64,000 nt of DNA from an uncultured Pelagibacteraceae bacterium (lineage in GTDB: Bacteria; Pseudomonadota; Alphaproteobacteria; Pelagibacterales; Pelagibacteraceae). Positions 10,777-18,106 of the stretch are shown piece by piece. Under the pieces are notes generated by a model. It did not search any database and was not told the DNA's origin. It saw only the letters and a program-made list of their open reading frames with translations. Location of the stretch: assembly GCA_902517615.1 (NCBI GenBank), contig CABYCY010000005.1, forward strand, positions 22,031-86,030, given 5' to 3'. The first letter of the stretch is position 1; the number at the start of each line of letters is the position of its first letter. A program made the position numbers and the translations under genes.

Positions 10777-11889
10777 ATGGCATTAAAAAAATTTGCCTTT
10801 AATATTTTAAAAAAAGATAAATTTGCTAGATGTGGATTAATTGAAACACATAGAGGAAATATAAATACACCTGCTTTTATGCCTGTTGGTACTCAAGCTA
10901 CAGTAAAAGCTTGTACAATAGATGATATTAAAAAAACTGGATCAGAAATAATTTTATCTAACACCTATCATTTAATGATTAGACCTGGTGTCGAAAGAGT
11001 ACAGACTGCTGGCGGTTTGCATAAATTTATGAACTGTGATCTACCAATATTAACAGACTCAGGTGGTTTTCAAGTCATGTCTCTTTCTAAACTTAACAAA
11101 ATAGATCGAGAAAAAGGAGCTATATTTAATTCACATGTAGATGGAAAAAAATTTTATCTGAGTCCAGAAGAAAGTATAAGGATTCAATTAGGATTAAATT
11201 CAGACATTGTTATGATAATGGATGAATGTCCAAAAAAAACAAATGATTATGAATTAATCAAAAAATCTATGGATCTTTCACTTAATTGGGCCAAAAGATC
11301 AAAAAAAGCATTTGGTAATAATCCACATAAAGCATTATTTGGAATTATCCAAGGTGGTTTGTTTAAAGATCTAAGACTTAGATCTTTAAAAGAGCTTATA
11401 AATATCGGTTTTGATGGATATGCGATTGGTGGGTTGGCTGTAGGAGAGACACAAGATGAGATGTTCTCAGTACTAAATGATATTAAAGAATTTTTACCAA
11501 ATGAAAAACCTCATTACTTGATGGGTGTGGGTACACCTTCGGATATATTGGGTGCTGTGAAGAGAGGTGTTGATATGTTTGATTGTGTATTACCAACAAG
11601 GTCTGGAAGAACAGGATTAGCATTTACTTGGCAAGGAAGAATCAATATTAAAAACAATAAATATCAAAAAGATAATACTCCATTAGATCCTGATTGTAGC
11701 AATCTTAATTTGAACAAGTATTCAAAAAACTATTTAAATCACTTATTTAATACAAATGAAATTTTAGCTTCAATGTTGCTTACACTACATAATGTTAATT
11801 TTTATCAAGAATTAATGTCTTTGATTAGAAAAAATATCAATGACGGTACTTTTGATAAATTTCATGATAAATATATTGACAAGTTGTAG
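10777..11889 (+). CDS. tgt: tRNA-guanine(34) transglycosylase, atypical zinc site
   Basis: This 370-residue TIM-barrel enzyme exchanges guanine 34 for preQ1 in GUN-anticodon tRNAs (queuosine pathway). LTDSGGFQVMSL holds the general acid-base Asp, and GVDMFDCVLPTR holds the nucleophile Asp. GIIQGGLFKDLR and GGLAVGE form the substrate pocket. The C-terminal zinc site is degraded. The family pattern is P-E-C-x-C-x-x-C plus a later His; here it reads PDCSNLNLNKYS, so only C307 remains of three cysteines, while H338 (TLHN) is kept. Length is normal and both catalytic Asp are present, so this looks like a divergent rather than broken gene, but activity is uncertain. Confidence 0.93.
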   Translation: MALKKFAFNILKKDKFARCGLIETHRGNINTPAFMPVGTQATVKACTIDDIKKTGSEIILSNTYHLMIRPGVERVQTAGGLHKFMNCDLPILTDSGGFQVMSLSKLNKIDREKGAIFNSHVDGKKFYLSPEESIRIQLGLNSDIVMIMDECPKKTNDYELIKKSMDLSLNWAKRSKKAFGNNPHKALFGIIQGGLFKDLRLRSLKELINIGFDGYAIGGLAVGETQDEMFSVLNDIKEFLPNEKPHYLMGVGTPSDILGAVKRGVDMFDCVLPTRSGRTGLAFTWQGRINIKNNKYQKDNTPLDPDCSNLNLNKYSKNYLNHLFNTNEILASMLLTLHNVNFYQELMSLIRKNINDGTFDKFHDKYIDKL

Positions 11890-11973
11890 CAAGTAAAGAA
11901 TTTTAGTCTAAATTGATATTTGATAAAATATAATAATTCTATATATAACAACTATTCAATTTGAATAATTTGG

Positions 11974-12049
<76 letters not shown>

Positions 12050-12057
12050 CAAATTAT

Positions 12058-12930
12058 ATGTTTAATAAATCTTACTTAAAAAAAAATTTACATTATTTTT
12101 TAGAAATTTATAAAAAAAGACCAATTAAAAACAATCAAAGTGGGATGAAGATAGATCATTGTTTTGCTTTATTTTGCTTTTTAAAAAAGATTAAACCTAA
12201 ACACATTATTGAGTCTGGAGTGTGGAAAGGACAAACAACATGGTTAATAAAAGAAGTATTAAAAAATTCTGAAGTTTTTTCAGTCGATATAGATCTTTCT
12301 AATAGAGAAGTAATTTATGATGATGTAAAATACTTAAATAAAGATATTACACAATATAATTGGAGCAAATTAGATAAAAATAAAACACTAATTATATTTG
12401 ATGACCATGTTTGTTTTTCAAAAAGATTAAATTTTTTAAAAAAAAATAATTTTAAACATATTATATTTGATGATAATTTGCCAAATCATCATATTTCTTA
12501 CTATACTCCAAAAATGATTTATGAGAAACAGTATCTAATTAAAAAAGAATTCATTAAATATTCTAATATTTATAGATTAATTAAATTTATAATTAGATAT
12601 TTTAAAAAAGAATTTACAAACAATATTAAATTAGATTTTAATCTACAGTTTATAAAAATTACATATCCTAAAAAAATAAACAAAAGCCTTAAAAAAAAAT
12701 TTTTTTTATTAAGAAAGAAAATCAAGATTTATTATGAGTTTCCACCAATAAAAAAATTTGATTATGAGAAAAGATTTAAAAAAATATTAAATAATTTTAA
12801 TGAAGAAATATCTAATACCTATAATGTGCAAAAACCAATTTTTAATAAGAACGAAATTATACTTAGCAAAGAACTTACAAATGAATTAAATGCTCAGTAT
12901 AGCAATATTTGCTATATTAATTTAAATTAA
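12058..12930 (+). CDS. Rossmann-fold, methyltransferase-like protein (CmcI-like), unassigned
   Basis: This 290-residue protein is very rich in Lys, Asn, Ile and Phe. Near residue 50 it has a nucleotide-binding-like loop IIESGVWKGQTTWLIKE, followed by VFSVDIDLSNR and LIIFDDHVCFSKR, an order resembling SAM-dependent methyltransferases of the CmcI/cephalosporin-hydroxylase-like group often found in sugar and surface-polysaccharide loci. I assign no substrate. The frame is open further upstream, but that extension runs through tRNA-Lys, so I start at the ATG nine bases after the tRNA. It stands alone between tRNA-Lys and a convergent protease gene. Confidence 0.6.
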   Translation: MFNKSYLKKNLHYFLEIYKKRPIKNNQSGMKIDHCFALFCFLKKIKPKHIIESGVWKGQTTWLIKEVLKNSEVFSVDIDLSNREVIYDDVKYLNKDITQYNWSKLDKNKTLIIFDDHVCFSKRLNFLKKNNFKHIIFDDNLPNHHISYYTPKMIYEKQYLIKKEFIKYSNIYRLIKFIIRYFKKEFTNNIKLDFNLQFIKITYPKKINKSLKKKFFLLRKKIKIYYEFPPIKKFDYEKRFKKILNNFNEEISNTYNVQKPIFNKNEIILSKELTNELNAQYSNICYINLN

Positions 12931-12932
12931 AA

Positions 12933-13757
12933 TTAGGAAAATTTAATTGGTGGATAATCTAAAATTACTTTATTCATCCATTCATTAAGCTGTGTAATTC
13001 TAGTATCAGACGAGGGGTGTGTGCTCATAAATTGTGGCGGTTCCTTTCCTTTATTAAATTCTTTCATTCTTTCCCAGATTTTAACTGTTTCTCTTATATC
13101 ATATCCAGATAGTGATGAGAAAATCATTCCAAGATAATCTGCTTCACTTTCTTGTTTCCTGTTAAAAGGATTCATAATTCCTAGTTGTGTCAACATACCA
13201 ACTGTATTAATTCCTGTTGTTCTATTGATATCTGTTAACACTCCACCACTTGCTATATCAATAATTTTTGTTCCAGTATTTATCAATGCTCCTCTGCTGG
13301 CTCTTTCCACAGAATGTTTTGCTACGGCGTGTGCAACCTCATGACCCATTACTGCAGCAAGCCCATTTGTATTTTTTGTAACATCTAGCATGCCAGTATA
13401 AACTGCTATTTTACCACCTGGCATGCACCAAGCATTTCTAACTTTTTTTTCAATTAAAATGTATTCCCAATCGAAATTAACTGTCGGATCATTTAAATTG
13501 GCTCTATAAAAATATTCACTTATTGATTCTTCCATTTTTTTTCCAATTTCTTTTATTTCATTCAGAGTTTTTGTATCACTGCTCATTTTCTCTTTTTCTT
13601 TAATTTTTTCATAAACTTGAGATGCTTGGGCATTTAACTTTGCTTCAGAGATTAATTTTAATTGTTTTCTTTCGGTAATTGGAGCACTTGTGCATGAGTG
13701 AAGAATAACACTACCACAGCCACATCCAACATAAGTTAAAAATTTTCTTCTATTCAT
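12933..13757 (-). CDS. M48-family metalloprotease, exported lipoprotein
   Basis: This 274-residue zinc protease has HEVAH at residues 139-143 and the third-ligand motif QESEADYLGMIF further on, as in the Oma1/LoiP/BepA group of M48 peptidases. The N-terminus has a twin-arginine motif (NRRKFLTY), a Gly/Cys-rich hydrophobic stretch, and a lipobox-like LHSC with C22, suggesting Tat export and lipid attachment. Such proteins act in envelope protein quality control; that role here is inferred from family. It converges with the methyltransferase-like gene, two bases apart. Confidence 0.9.
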   Translation of the reverse strand: MNRRKFLTYVGCGCGSVILHSCTSAPITERKQLKLISEAKLNAQASQVYEKIKEKEKMSSDTKTLNEIKEIGKKMEESISEYFYRANLNDPTVNFDWEYILIEKKVRNAWCMPGGKIAVYTGMLDVTKNTNGLAAVMGHEVAHAVAKHSVERASRGALINTGTKIIDIASGGVLTDINRTTGINTVGMLTQLGIMNPFNRKQESEADYLGMIFSSLSGYDIRETVKIWERMKEFNKGKEPPQFMSTHPSSDTRITQLNEWMNKVILDYPPIKFS

Positions 13758-13788
13758 TTCTTTCTAAAATTGATAATAATTTAATCAT

Positions 13789-13866
13789 ATGAATCTTAAC
13801 AATAAAATATTAGTTGTATTATTTATCATTGCAATAATTTTTGTTGTTTATGCTAGCTATAGTTAA
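13789..13866 (+). CDS. Possible 25-residue single-membrane-span peptide
   Basis: A short frame lies in the 117-bp gap between two genes. It encodes MNLNNKILVVLFIIAIIFVV followed by YASYS and a TAA. The composition is that of one transmembrane helix with a short polar N-terminus. It ends eight bases before the DUF502 gene on the same strand, so co-translation is possible. No Shine-Dalgarno is evident and AT-rich DNA easily yields hydrophobic chance frames, so this is only a candidate. Confidence 0.35.
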   Translation: MNLNNKILVVLFIIAIIFVVYASYS

Positions 13867-13874
13867 AAAGAAAT

Positions 13875-14492
13875 ATGTCAAAAAAAACCTCAAAAAAATC
13901 CTTTTCCTTAACATTGAGAAATTATTTTATTGCGGGTGTTGTTGTTTTGATACCTATTGGTTTTACACTTTATTTAAGTAAAATTTTAATTGGAATATCA
14001 TCTAATCTAATACCCAAAAACATAAATCCAAATAGTTATTTACCATTCAATATACCAGGCGTTGAAATTATTATTACAATTGTCTTAATAACCTTGGTTG
14101 GTGGATTGTCTTTATCATTTTTTGGTAAGAGAATTTTAAAATTAATTGATGATTTGTTTAAAAGAATTCCTTTTTTAAGAACAGTCTATTCTGCAGTTGT
14201 GCAGATGACAGAAACATTTTCAAAAAAAGATGAAGGTACAAAAAGTGTAGTTCTCATAGAATATCCGCGAAAAGGTGTTTGGGCAGTTGGCTTTGCAACA
14301 AAAGAAAACAAAGGTGAGATGGCTCAAAAAATTGGTAAAAATTTAGTTAATGTTTTTGTTCCAACAACACCAAATCCAACAAGTGGATTTTTATTAATGT
14401 TTCCTATTGAAGATGTAATTTATTTAAATATGTCTTTTGAGGAAGCGTCAAAATTTATAGTTTCTGCTGGTACTTCTAATAAAATTTCTTAA
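13875..14492 (+). CDS. DUF502 family membrane protein
   Basis: This 205-residue protein has two membrane segments (about residues 14-36 and 60-83), then the DUF502 signature IPFLRTVYSAVVQMTETF and a soluble region with VVLIEYPRKGVWAVGFAT and TTPNPTSGFLLMFP. The family is widespread in bacteria; its function is not established. Its TAA and the stop of convergent recG share the tetranucleotide TTAA. Confidence 0.9.
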   Translation: MSKKTSKKSFSLTLRNYFIAGVVVLIPIGFTLYLSKILIGISSNLIPKNINPNSYLPFNIPGVEIIITIVLITLVGGLSLSFFGKRILKLIDDLFKRIPFLRTVYSAVVQMTETFSKKDEGTKSVVLIEYPRKGVWAVGFATKENKGEMAQKIGKNLVNVFVPTTPNPTSGFLLMFPIEDVIYLNMSFEEASKFIVSAGTSNKIS

Positions 14493-16540
14493 GCAATATC
14501 ATTAATAATATCAGCCCTATCATATAATTTTATTAAAGGCTTAAACTTTCCAATATCTTCATTAGAATTTTCTATTCTTCTCATTTCTTTTTCTGCTAGT
14601 AAGAATAGATCGCTATTATGGATTGGATCAGCTAATTTAAAATTTTTTATACCACTCTGTTTAAAGCCAAGTACATCACCAAAACCTCTAATTTTCATAT
14701 CTTCTTCAGATATTAAAAAGCCATCGTTAGTTTCTTTCAAAATATTAATTCTCTTTTTAGCGTTATCACTCAAATTTGATTTAAACATTAATATACATGT
14801 GGAATCTGTGTCACCTCTACCAACTCTACCTCTTAACTGATGAAGTTGAGATAGTCCAAACTTATTAGCATTTTCTATAATTATTACATTAGCATTTGGG
14901 AAATCGATTCCTACTTCAATAATTGTTGTTGACACCAATATTTGAAATTTTTTTTTTAAAAAATTGTTTAATATCTTTTCTTTTTCATCAGTATTTGTTT
15001 TTCCATGTAATAAGCCTACTTGATTAGGATAATGTTTTTTTAAATACTGAAATTTTTCTGTAACCGATGAATGATCTAACTTTTTTGACTCATCGATTAA
15101 AGGACATACCCAAAATATTTGATTACCAAGACCAATTTCCTTAGTAATAAATTTCAAAACATCTTCGATTTTACTTTCTAGTTTACTATATGTTTTGATT
15201 GGTTTTCTATTTTTTGGTTTTTCTCTAATGATAGAAATATCCATATCACCATAAATTGTCATTGTTAAAGTTCTTGGAATAGGTGTTGCTGTCATCAATA
15301 ATACATCGCAATCAGTCCCGCCTTTATCAGATAATTTTTTCCTTTGATTTACTCCAAATTTATGCTGCTCATCAATAATTATTAAACCAAGTTTATTAAA
15401 CATAACTTTTTTTTGAAATACAGCGTGTGTGCCAAAAATAATATTTATGTTGTTATTTTCCAAGTTATTTAAAATTTCTTTCTTTTTTTTATACTCAGAT
15501 TTACCTGAGATTAATTCTATATTTACAGACTTTGGGAATATTTTTTTAGCAAGATTATAATGCTGTCTTGCTAGTATCTCTGTGGGAGCCATGAAAGTAA
15601 CTTGAAATCCAGAAATTATAGTGTTTAAGGCCGCAATAAGAGCAACAATTGTTTTTCCACTTCCAACATCACCCTGAAGCAGCCTAAACATTTTATTTGA
15701 TGAATTTAAATCTTTATTAATTTCTTTTAGAGATTTGATTTGATCACTCGTTAAAGAGAAACTTAATTTATTAATAAATGAATTTTGTATTTTGATATTA
15801 ATTATTTTTCTTTTTTTTTTAACTTTTCTAATTTTTTTTCTTATTTCAGAATTAACTAAAAAAGTTGAAAATATTTCGTCAAATGCGAGTCTCTGATAAA
15901 AATTATTTTTATATTTACCTATATTTTCTGCTTTATGTAGTTCTTTTATAGAATTATTCCAACTTATATTTCCAAATTTATTTAGTATATTTTTTGAATG
16001 CCATTCTGTTAAAATTGGTAAATTTTTAATAATTTGTTCTATAATTTTATTATATAGTTTTTCACTAATACCTTCGGTTAAAGAATATTTATTATGAATT
16101 TGTTGTATAATAGATGAGTCCTCAGATACATATTTAGGATTAGTTAGCTGATATCTATTTCTAAAATGACCTATTTTTCCACTAACAGTTATTTCTTTAC
16201 CTAAAGGAAGTATTTTTTTTACATATCCCTCATAACTATTAAAAAAAATACAATCAATTTCTCCAGTTTCATCTTTACATGAAACTCTATTTGGTAGGTT
16301 TCTCATTCTTGGAAAATTATATTTTTGAGGAATTATTGTGACTGTTTGAACTTCTCCTATTTTTAAATCTTTGATTTTTGATGAAAAACTTCTATCTGTG
16401 TATGATTTTGGTAATTTCCATAATAAGTCAAATAAATTATTAATATTTTTTTTTTTAAGAAGATTTTTAGTTTTAAGTCCCACACCTTTTAAAGAGTTTA
16501 AATCAGATAACAAATATTGATAATTTGTTTTATTATTCAT
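14489..16540 (-). CDS. recG: ATP-dependent DNA helicase RecG
   Basis: This 683-residue branch-migration helicase acts on stalled forks and Holliday junctions. The N-terminal wedge (OB) domain lies at about residues 55-150. The superfamily 2 motifs follow: Walker A LLQGDVGSGKTIVALI near residue 288, DEQHKFGVNQR (motif II), MTATPIPRTL (motif III), VSTTIIEVGIDFPNA and QLHQLRGRVGRG (motifs V, VI). Length is normal. It starts 25 bp from divergent sdhE, leaving little space for two promoters. Confidence 0.97.
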   Translation of the reverse strand: MNNKTNYQYLLSDLNSLKGVGLKTKNLLKKKNINNLFDLLWKLPKSYTDRSFSSKIKDLKIGEVQTVTIIPQKYNFPRMRNLPNRVSCKDETGEIDCIFFNSYEGYVKKILPLGKEITVSGKIGHFRNRYQLTNPKYVSEDSSIIQQIHNKYSLTEGISEKLYNKIIEQIIKNLPILTEWHSKNILNKFGNISWNNSIKELHKAENIGKYKNNFYQRLAFDEIFSTFLVNSEIRKKIRKVKKKRKIINIKIQNSFINKLSFSLTSDQIKSLKEINKDLNSSNKMFRLLQGDVGSGKTIVALIAALNTIISGFQVTFMAPTEILARQHYNLAKKIFPKSVNIELISGKSEYKKKKEILNNLENNNINIIFGTHAVFQKKVMFNKLGLIIIDEQHKFGVNQRKKLSDKGGTDCDVLLMTATPIPRTLTMTIYGDMDISIIREKPKNRKPIKTYSKLESKIEDVLKFITKEIGLGNQIFWVCPLIDESKKLDHSSVTEKFQYLKKHYPNQVGLLHGKTNTDEKEKILNNFLKKKFQILVSTTIIEVGIDFPNANVIIIENANKFGLSQLHQLRGRVGRGDTDSTCILMFKSNLSDNAKKRINILKETNDGFLISEEDMKIRGFGDVLGFKQSGIKNFKLADPIHNSDLFLLAEKEMRRIENSNEDIGKFKPLIKLYDRADIINDIA

Positions 16541-16565
16541 TAACTACTAATATATTATAATATTT

Positions 16566-16829
16566 ATGATCAATATAGATGAATTAAAAAAAAAAATTCT
16601 TTATCGTTCCAATTATAGAGGCACAAAAGAAATGGATAAACTTCTAGGAACTTTTTCAAAAACTTACATTAATAAATTAAATGATCAAGATTTGGTAAAT
16701 TTAGAAAAACTATTAAATATTGATGATACTAATTTGTATAATTTTTATAATGGTATTAAAACTGACTTTGAAATTGAAAATAATAACGTAACATTTTTAT
16801 TTAAAAATTTTGAATATAAGGTTAAGTAA
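16566..16829 (+). CDS. sdhE: FAD assembly factor SdhE (succinate dehydrogenase)
   Basis: This 87-residue protein matches the small SdhE/CptB family. LYRSNYRGTKEMDKLLGTF contains the conserved RGxxE (R18, G19, E22) needed for covalent flavinylation of SdhA, and a second helix region LVNLEKLLNIDDTNLYNF follows. It would help insert FAD into the succinate dehydrogenase flavoprotein. In alphaproteobacteria sdhE often lies divergent from recG, as it does here. The stop codon directly abuts the 3' end of tRNA-Ser on the opposite strand. Confidence 0.9.
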   Translation: MINIDELKKKILYRSNYRGTKEMDKLLGTFSKTYINKLNDQDLVNLEKLLNIDDTNLYNFYNGIKTDFEIENNNVTFLFKNFEYKVK

Positions 16830-16919
16830 TGGCGGAGAGACTGGGATTCGAACCCAGGAAAGAGTTGCCCCTTTGCCGGTTTTCAAGACCGGTGCTTTCA
16901 ACCGCTCAGCCATCTCTCC
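16830..16919 (-). tRNA. tRNA-Ser (anticodon TGA)
   Basis: This 90-nt class II tRNA with a long variable arm has the acceptor stem GGAGAGA/TCTCTCC, the discriminator G and an encoded CCA. The anticodon arm CCGGT-CTTGAAA-ACCGG gives anticodon TGA, and the T-loop is TTCGAAT. Its 5' half, through the anticodon loop, is repeated 1,101 bp away at 17982-18021, so this gene borders the inserted cassette to its right. Confidence 0.97.
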
Positions 16920-16937
16920 GTTAGCAAGGTTTTATAA
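16881..16937. repeat. Left copy of the tRNA-Ser-derived direct repeat (att-like)
   Basis: These 57 bases comprise the anticodon loop through the 5' end of tRNA-Ser plus 18 bases of its promoter side. They recur at 17982-18038 with one mismatch (T at 16922 against G at 18023). Identity stops abruptly at the anticodon loop on one side and fades gradually in the promoter on the other. This matches the duplicated core of a site-specific integration into a tRNA gene whose crossover lies in the anticodon arm. Confidence 0.85.
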
Positions 16938-16959
16938 GTAAAATTTCAAAATTCAACAA
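16931..16959 (-). promoter_or_regulatory. Promoter of tRNA-Ser
   Basis: Read on the minus strand, TTGTTG (-35) and TATAAA (-10) are separated by 17 bp, with the -10 ending about 12 bp before the tRNA 5' end. The equivalent elements beyond the right repeat (TGGTTG, 17 bp, TATAAA) have the same spacing, which supports the assignment. This is a consensus match only. Confidence 0.6.
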
Positions 16960-16995
16960 AAAATAGATTATTTATTTTCCAAAATTAAGTCTAGC

Positions 16996-17015
16996 GTACA
17001 AGTCTCGTACAAGTT
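16996..17015. repeat. 20-bp repeat, left copy, flanking the cassette genes
   Basis: The sequence gtacaagtctcgtacaagtt is itself a doubled gtacaagt unit with an 11-bp period. It matches 17846-17865 at 18 of 20 positions; the two differences are adjacent in the spacer. The two copies flank the two cassette ORFs in the same orientation. Paired direct repeats near a tRNA att core resemble arm-type recombinase binding sites, but that function is inference. Confidence 0.7.
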
Positions 17016-17030
17016 ATCCTATAAAATCCT

Positions 17031-17441
17031 ATGAGTAAAAACGTTTTTTTTGAATTTCTTGAAATAAAAAAACTGGATAAAGGCTTATTTAGAGTTTGGA
17101 TATTGCTTTCTATACTATGGGTTTGTTTTGTTGCAGTAGTAATTTATGCAGATGATATGATTAAACAAGCTAAAGAGGAACAAGAATTATCTCTCACTTG
17201 TATTGGAAAATCTACAACTGGTATGGATGTTTATACGCTGTATAGTTTAAAAGACAAAACTGATTATGCCACTAATATATTTAGGTTTTATAGTCTTAAA
17301 GATTGTGAAAAATTTATAAATCACGATAGACGTGCACTTAACTTTGCTGTTCAAATTAGTATTGGTGGTCCTTTACTAGTTCTCTTTTTATGGTTCTTTT
17401 TAAAGAAAACCTACTTATGGTTATACAGAGGCTTTAAATAA
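17031..17441 (+). CDS. Unknown membrane protein, cassette gene 1
   Basis: This 136-residue protein matches nothing I recognise. Hydrophobic segments at about residues 22-40 and 107-124 enclose a polar domain of about 65 residues with cysteines at 57 and 92, which could form a disulfide if the domain is outside the inner membrane. The plan (helix, domain with two cysteines, helix, short basic tail) is shared by the next gene nine bases downstream, although the sequences are not obviously similar. Both lie between the duplicated tRNA-Ser segments and look like acquired cargo. Confidence 0.7.
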   Translation: MSKNVFFEFLEIKKLDKGLFRVWILLSILWVCFVAVVIYADDMIKQAKEEQELSLTCIGKSTTGMDVYTLYSLKDKTDYATNIFRFYSLKDCEKFINHDRRALNFAVQISIGGPLLVLFLWFFLKKTYLWLYRGFK

Positions 17442-17449
17442 ATACCTTA

Positions 17450-17839
17450 ATGAAAATTGTAAAAACTTTTCTATTATCAATATTGTTTTTGTTAATTTTG
17501 TTACCAGGAATATTTACCTCCATTTGGGCAGTTAATGAAATTCTAGGAAGAAATTCCTATCAAAATCACGAGTATGTAAAATCACCTTTTTATACATCAG
17601 AAGATGAAATTGGTTTTCTAACTGATTATTGTAAAAAAAATAATTATTTTGGACGAGAAGGTACTGAAGAAGAAAAACTATCTAATTGTATTGATGCTGA
17701 GTTAAGGGTTCAACCGTTAGTTTGGGCTTTTGCAGGTATTATGAAATATTTAAGTTTTGTAGTCATACCACTATTTGTAATTTACACTTGGTTTTATTTT
17801 AGGTGGATTAAAAATAATTTTTTTAGAAAAAAAATTTAA
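17450..17839 (+). CDS. Unknown membrane protein, cassette gene 2
   Basis: This 129-residue protein has hydrophobic segments at about residues 7-27 and 95-116, a polar domain between them with cysteines at 61 and 80, and a strongly basic C-terminus (FRKKI). I do not recognise the family. It follows cassette gene 1 by nine bases on the same strand, so the two are probably co-transcribed and may work as a pair at the inner membrane. The 20-bp repeat begins seven bases after its stop. Confidence 0.7.
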   Translation: MKIVKTFLLSILFLLILLPGIFTSIWAVNEILGRNSYQNHEYVKSPFYTSEDEIGFLTDYCKKNNYFGREGTEEEKLSNCIDAELRVQPLVWAFAGIMKYLSFVVIPLFVIYTWFYFRWIKNNFFRKKI

Positions 17840-17845
17840 CTTAAA

Positions 17846-17865
17846 GTACAAGTGGCGTACAAGTT
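17846..17865. repeat. 20-bp repeat, right copy
   Basis: The sequence gtacaagtggcgtacaagtt is a direct copy of 16996-17015 with two changed bases in the spacer between the two gtacaagt units. Together the copies bracket the two cassette genes. The remaining 116 bp to the truncated tRNA copy hold no frame I can support. Confidence 0.7.
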
Positions 17866-17981
17866 TGATAGCTTAGGCAAGTTAATAATGATGCGTTTTT
17901 CGTAAAAGGTAAAATTGAAAAAGTTAGTAATGGCCTGATAAGTATGTGAATTTTCGTAAGGTGAGTAGGGGATCCTAGGCA

Positions 17982-18038
17982 TTTCAAGACCGGTGCTTTC
18001 AACCGCTCAGCCATCTCTCCGTGAGCAAGGTTTTATAA
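17982..18038 (-). pseudogene. Truncated tRNA-Ser (5' half), right copy of the att-like repeat
   Basis: On the minus strand this reads as the tRNA-Ser 5' end, D-arm and anticodon stem up to CTTGAAA, then diverges into TGCCTAGGATCC. The 40 tRNA positions are identical to the intact gene. The 3' half, variable arm and T-arm are absent, so it cannot fold as a tRNA. The adjacent 18 bases match except for one position. It marks the right boundary of the 1.1 kb insertion. Confidence 0.85.
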
Positions 18039-18060
18039 TTATAATTATTTAATTCAACCA
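18032..18060 (-). promoter_or_regulatory. Promoter-like element before the truncated tRNA-Ser copy
   Basis: TGGTTG (-35) and TATAAA (-10) on the minus strand are spaced by 17 bp, aligned without gaps to the promoter of the intact tRNA-Ser 1,101 bp away. The spacer has diverged while both hexamers stay good. It may be the original tRNA promoter left behind by the insertion, and it could still transcribe the truncated copy into the cassette. Confidence 0.45.
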
Positions 18061-18106
18061 TAAAATAGTCTAATAAACTTGTTTATAGCTATACACAGAA
18101 CATCAT

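Noticed and set aside
17982..18021. Second tRNA-Ser gene
   Set aside because: Only the 5' half is present; variable arm, T-arm and acceptor 3' strand are missing.
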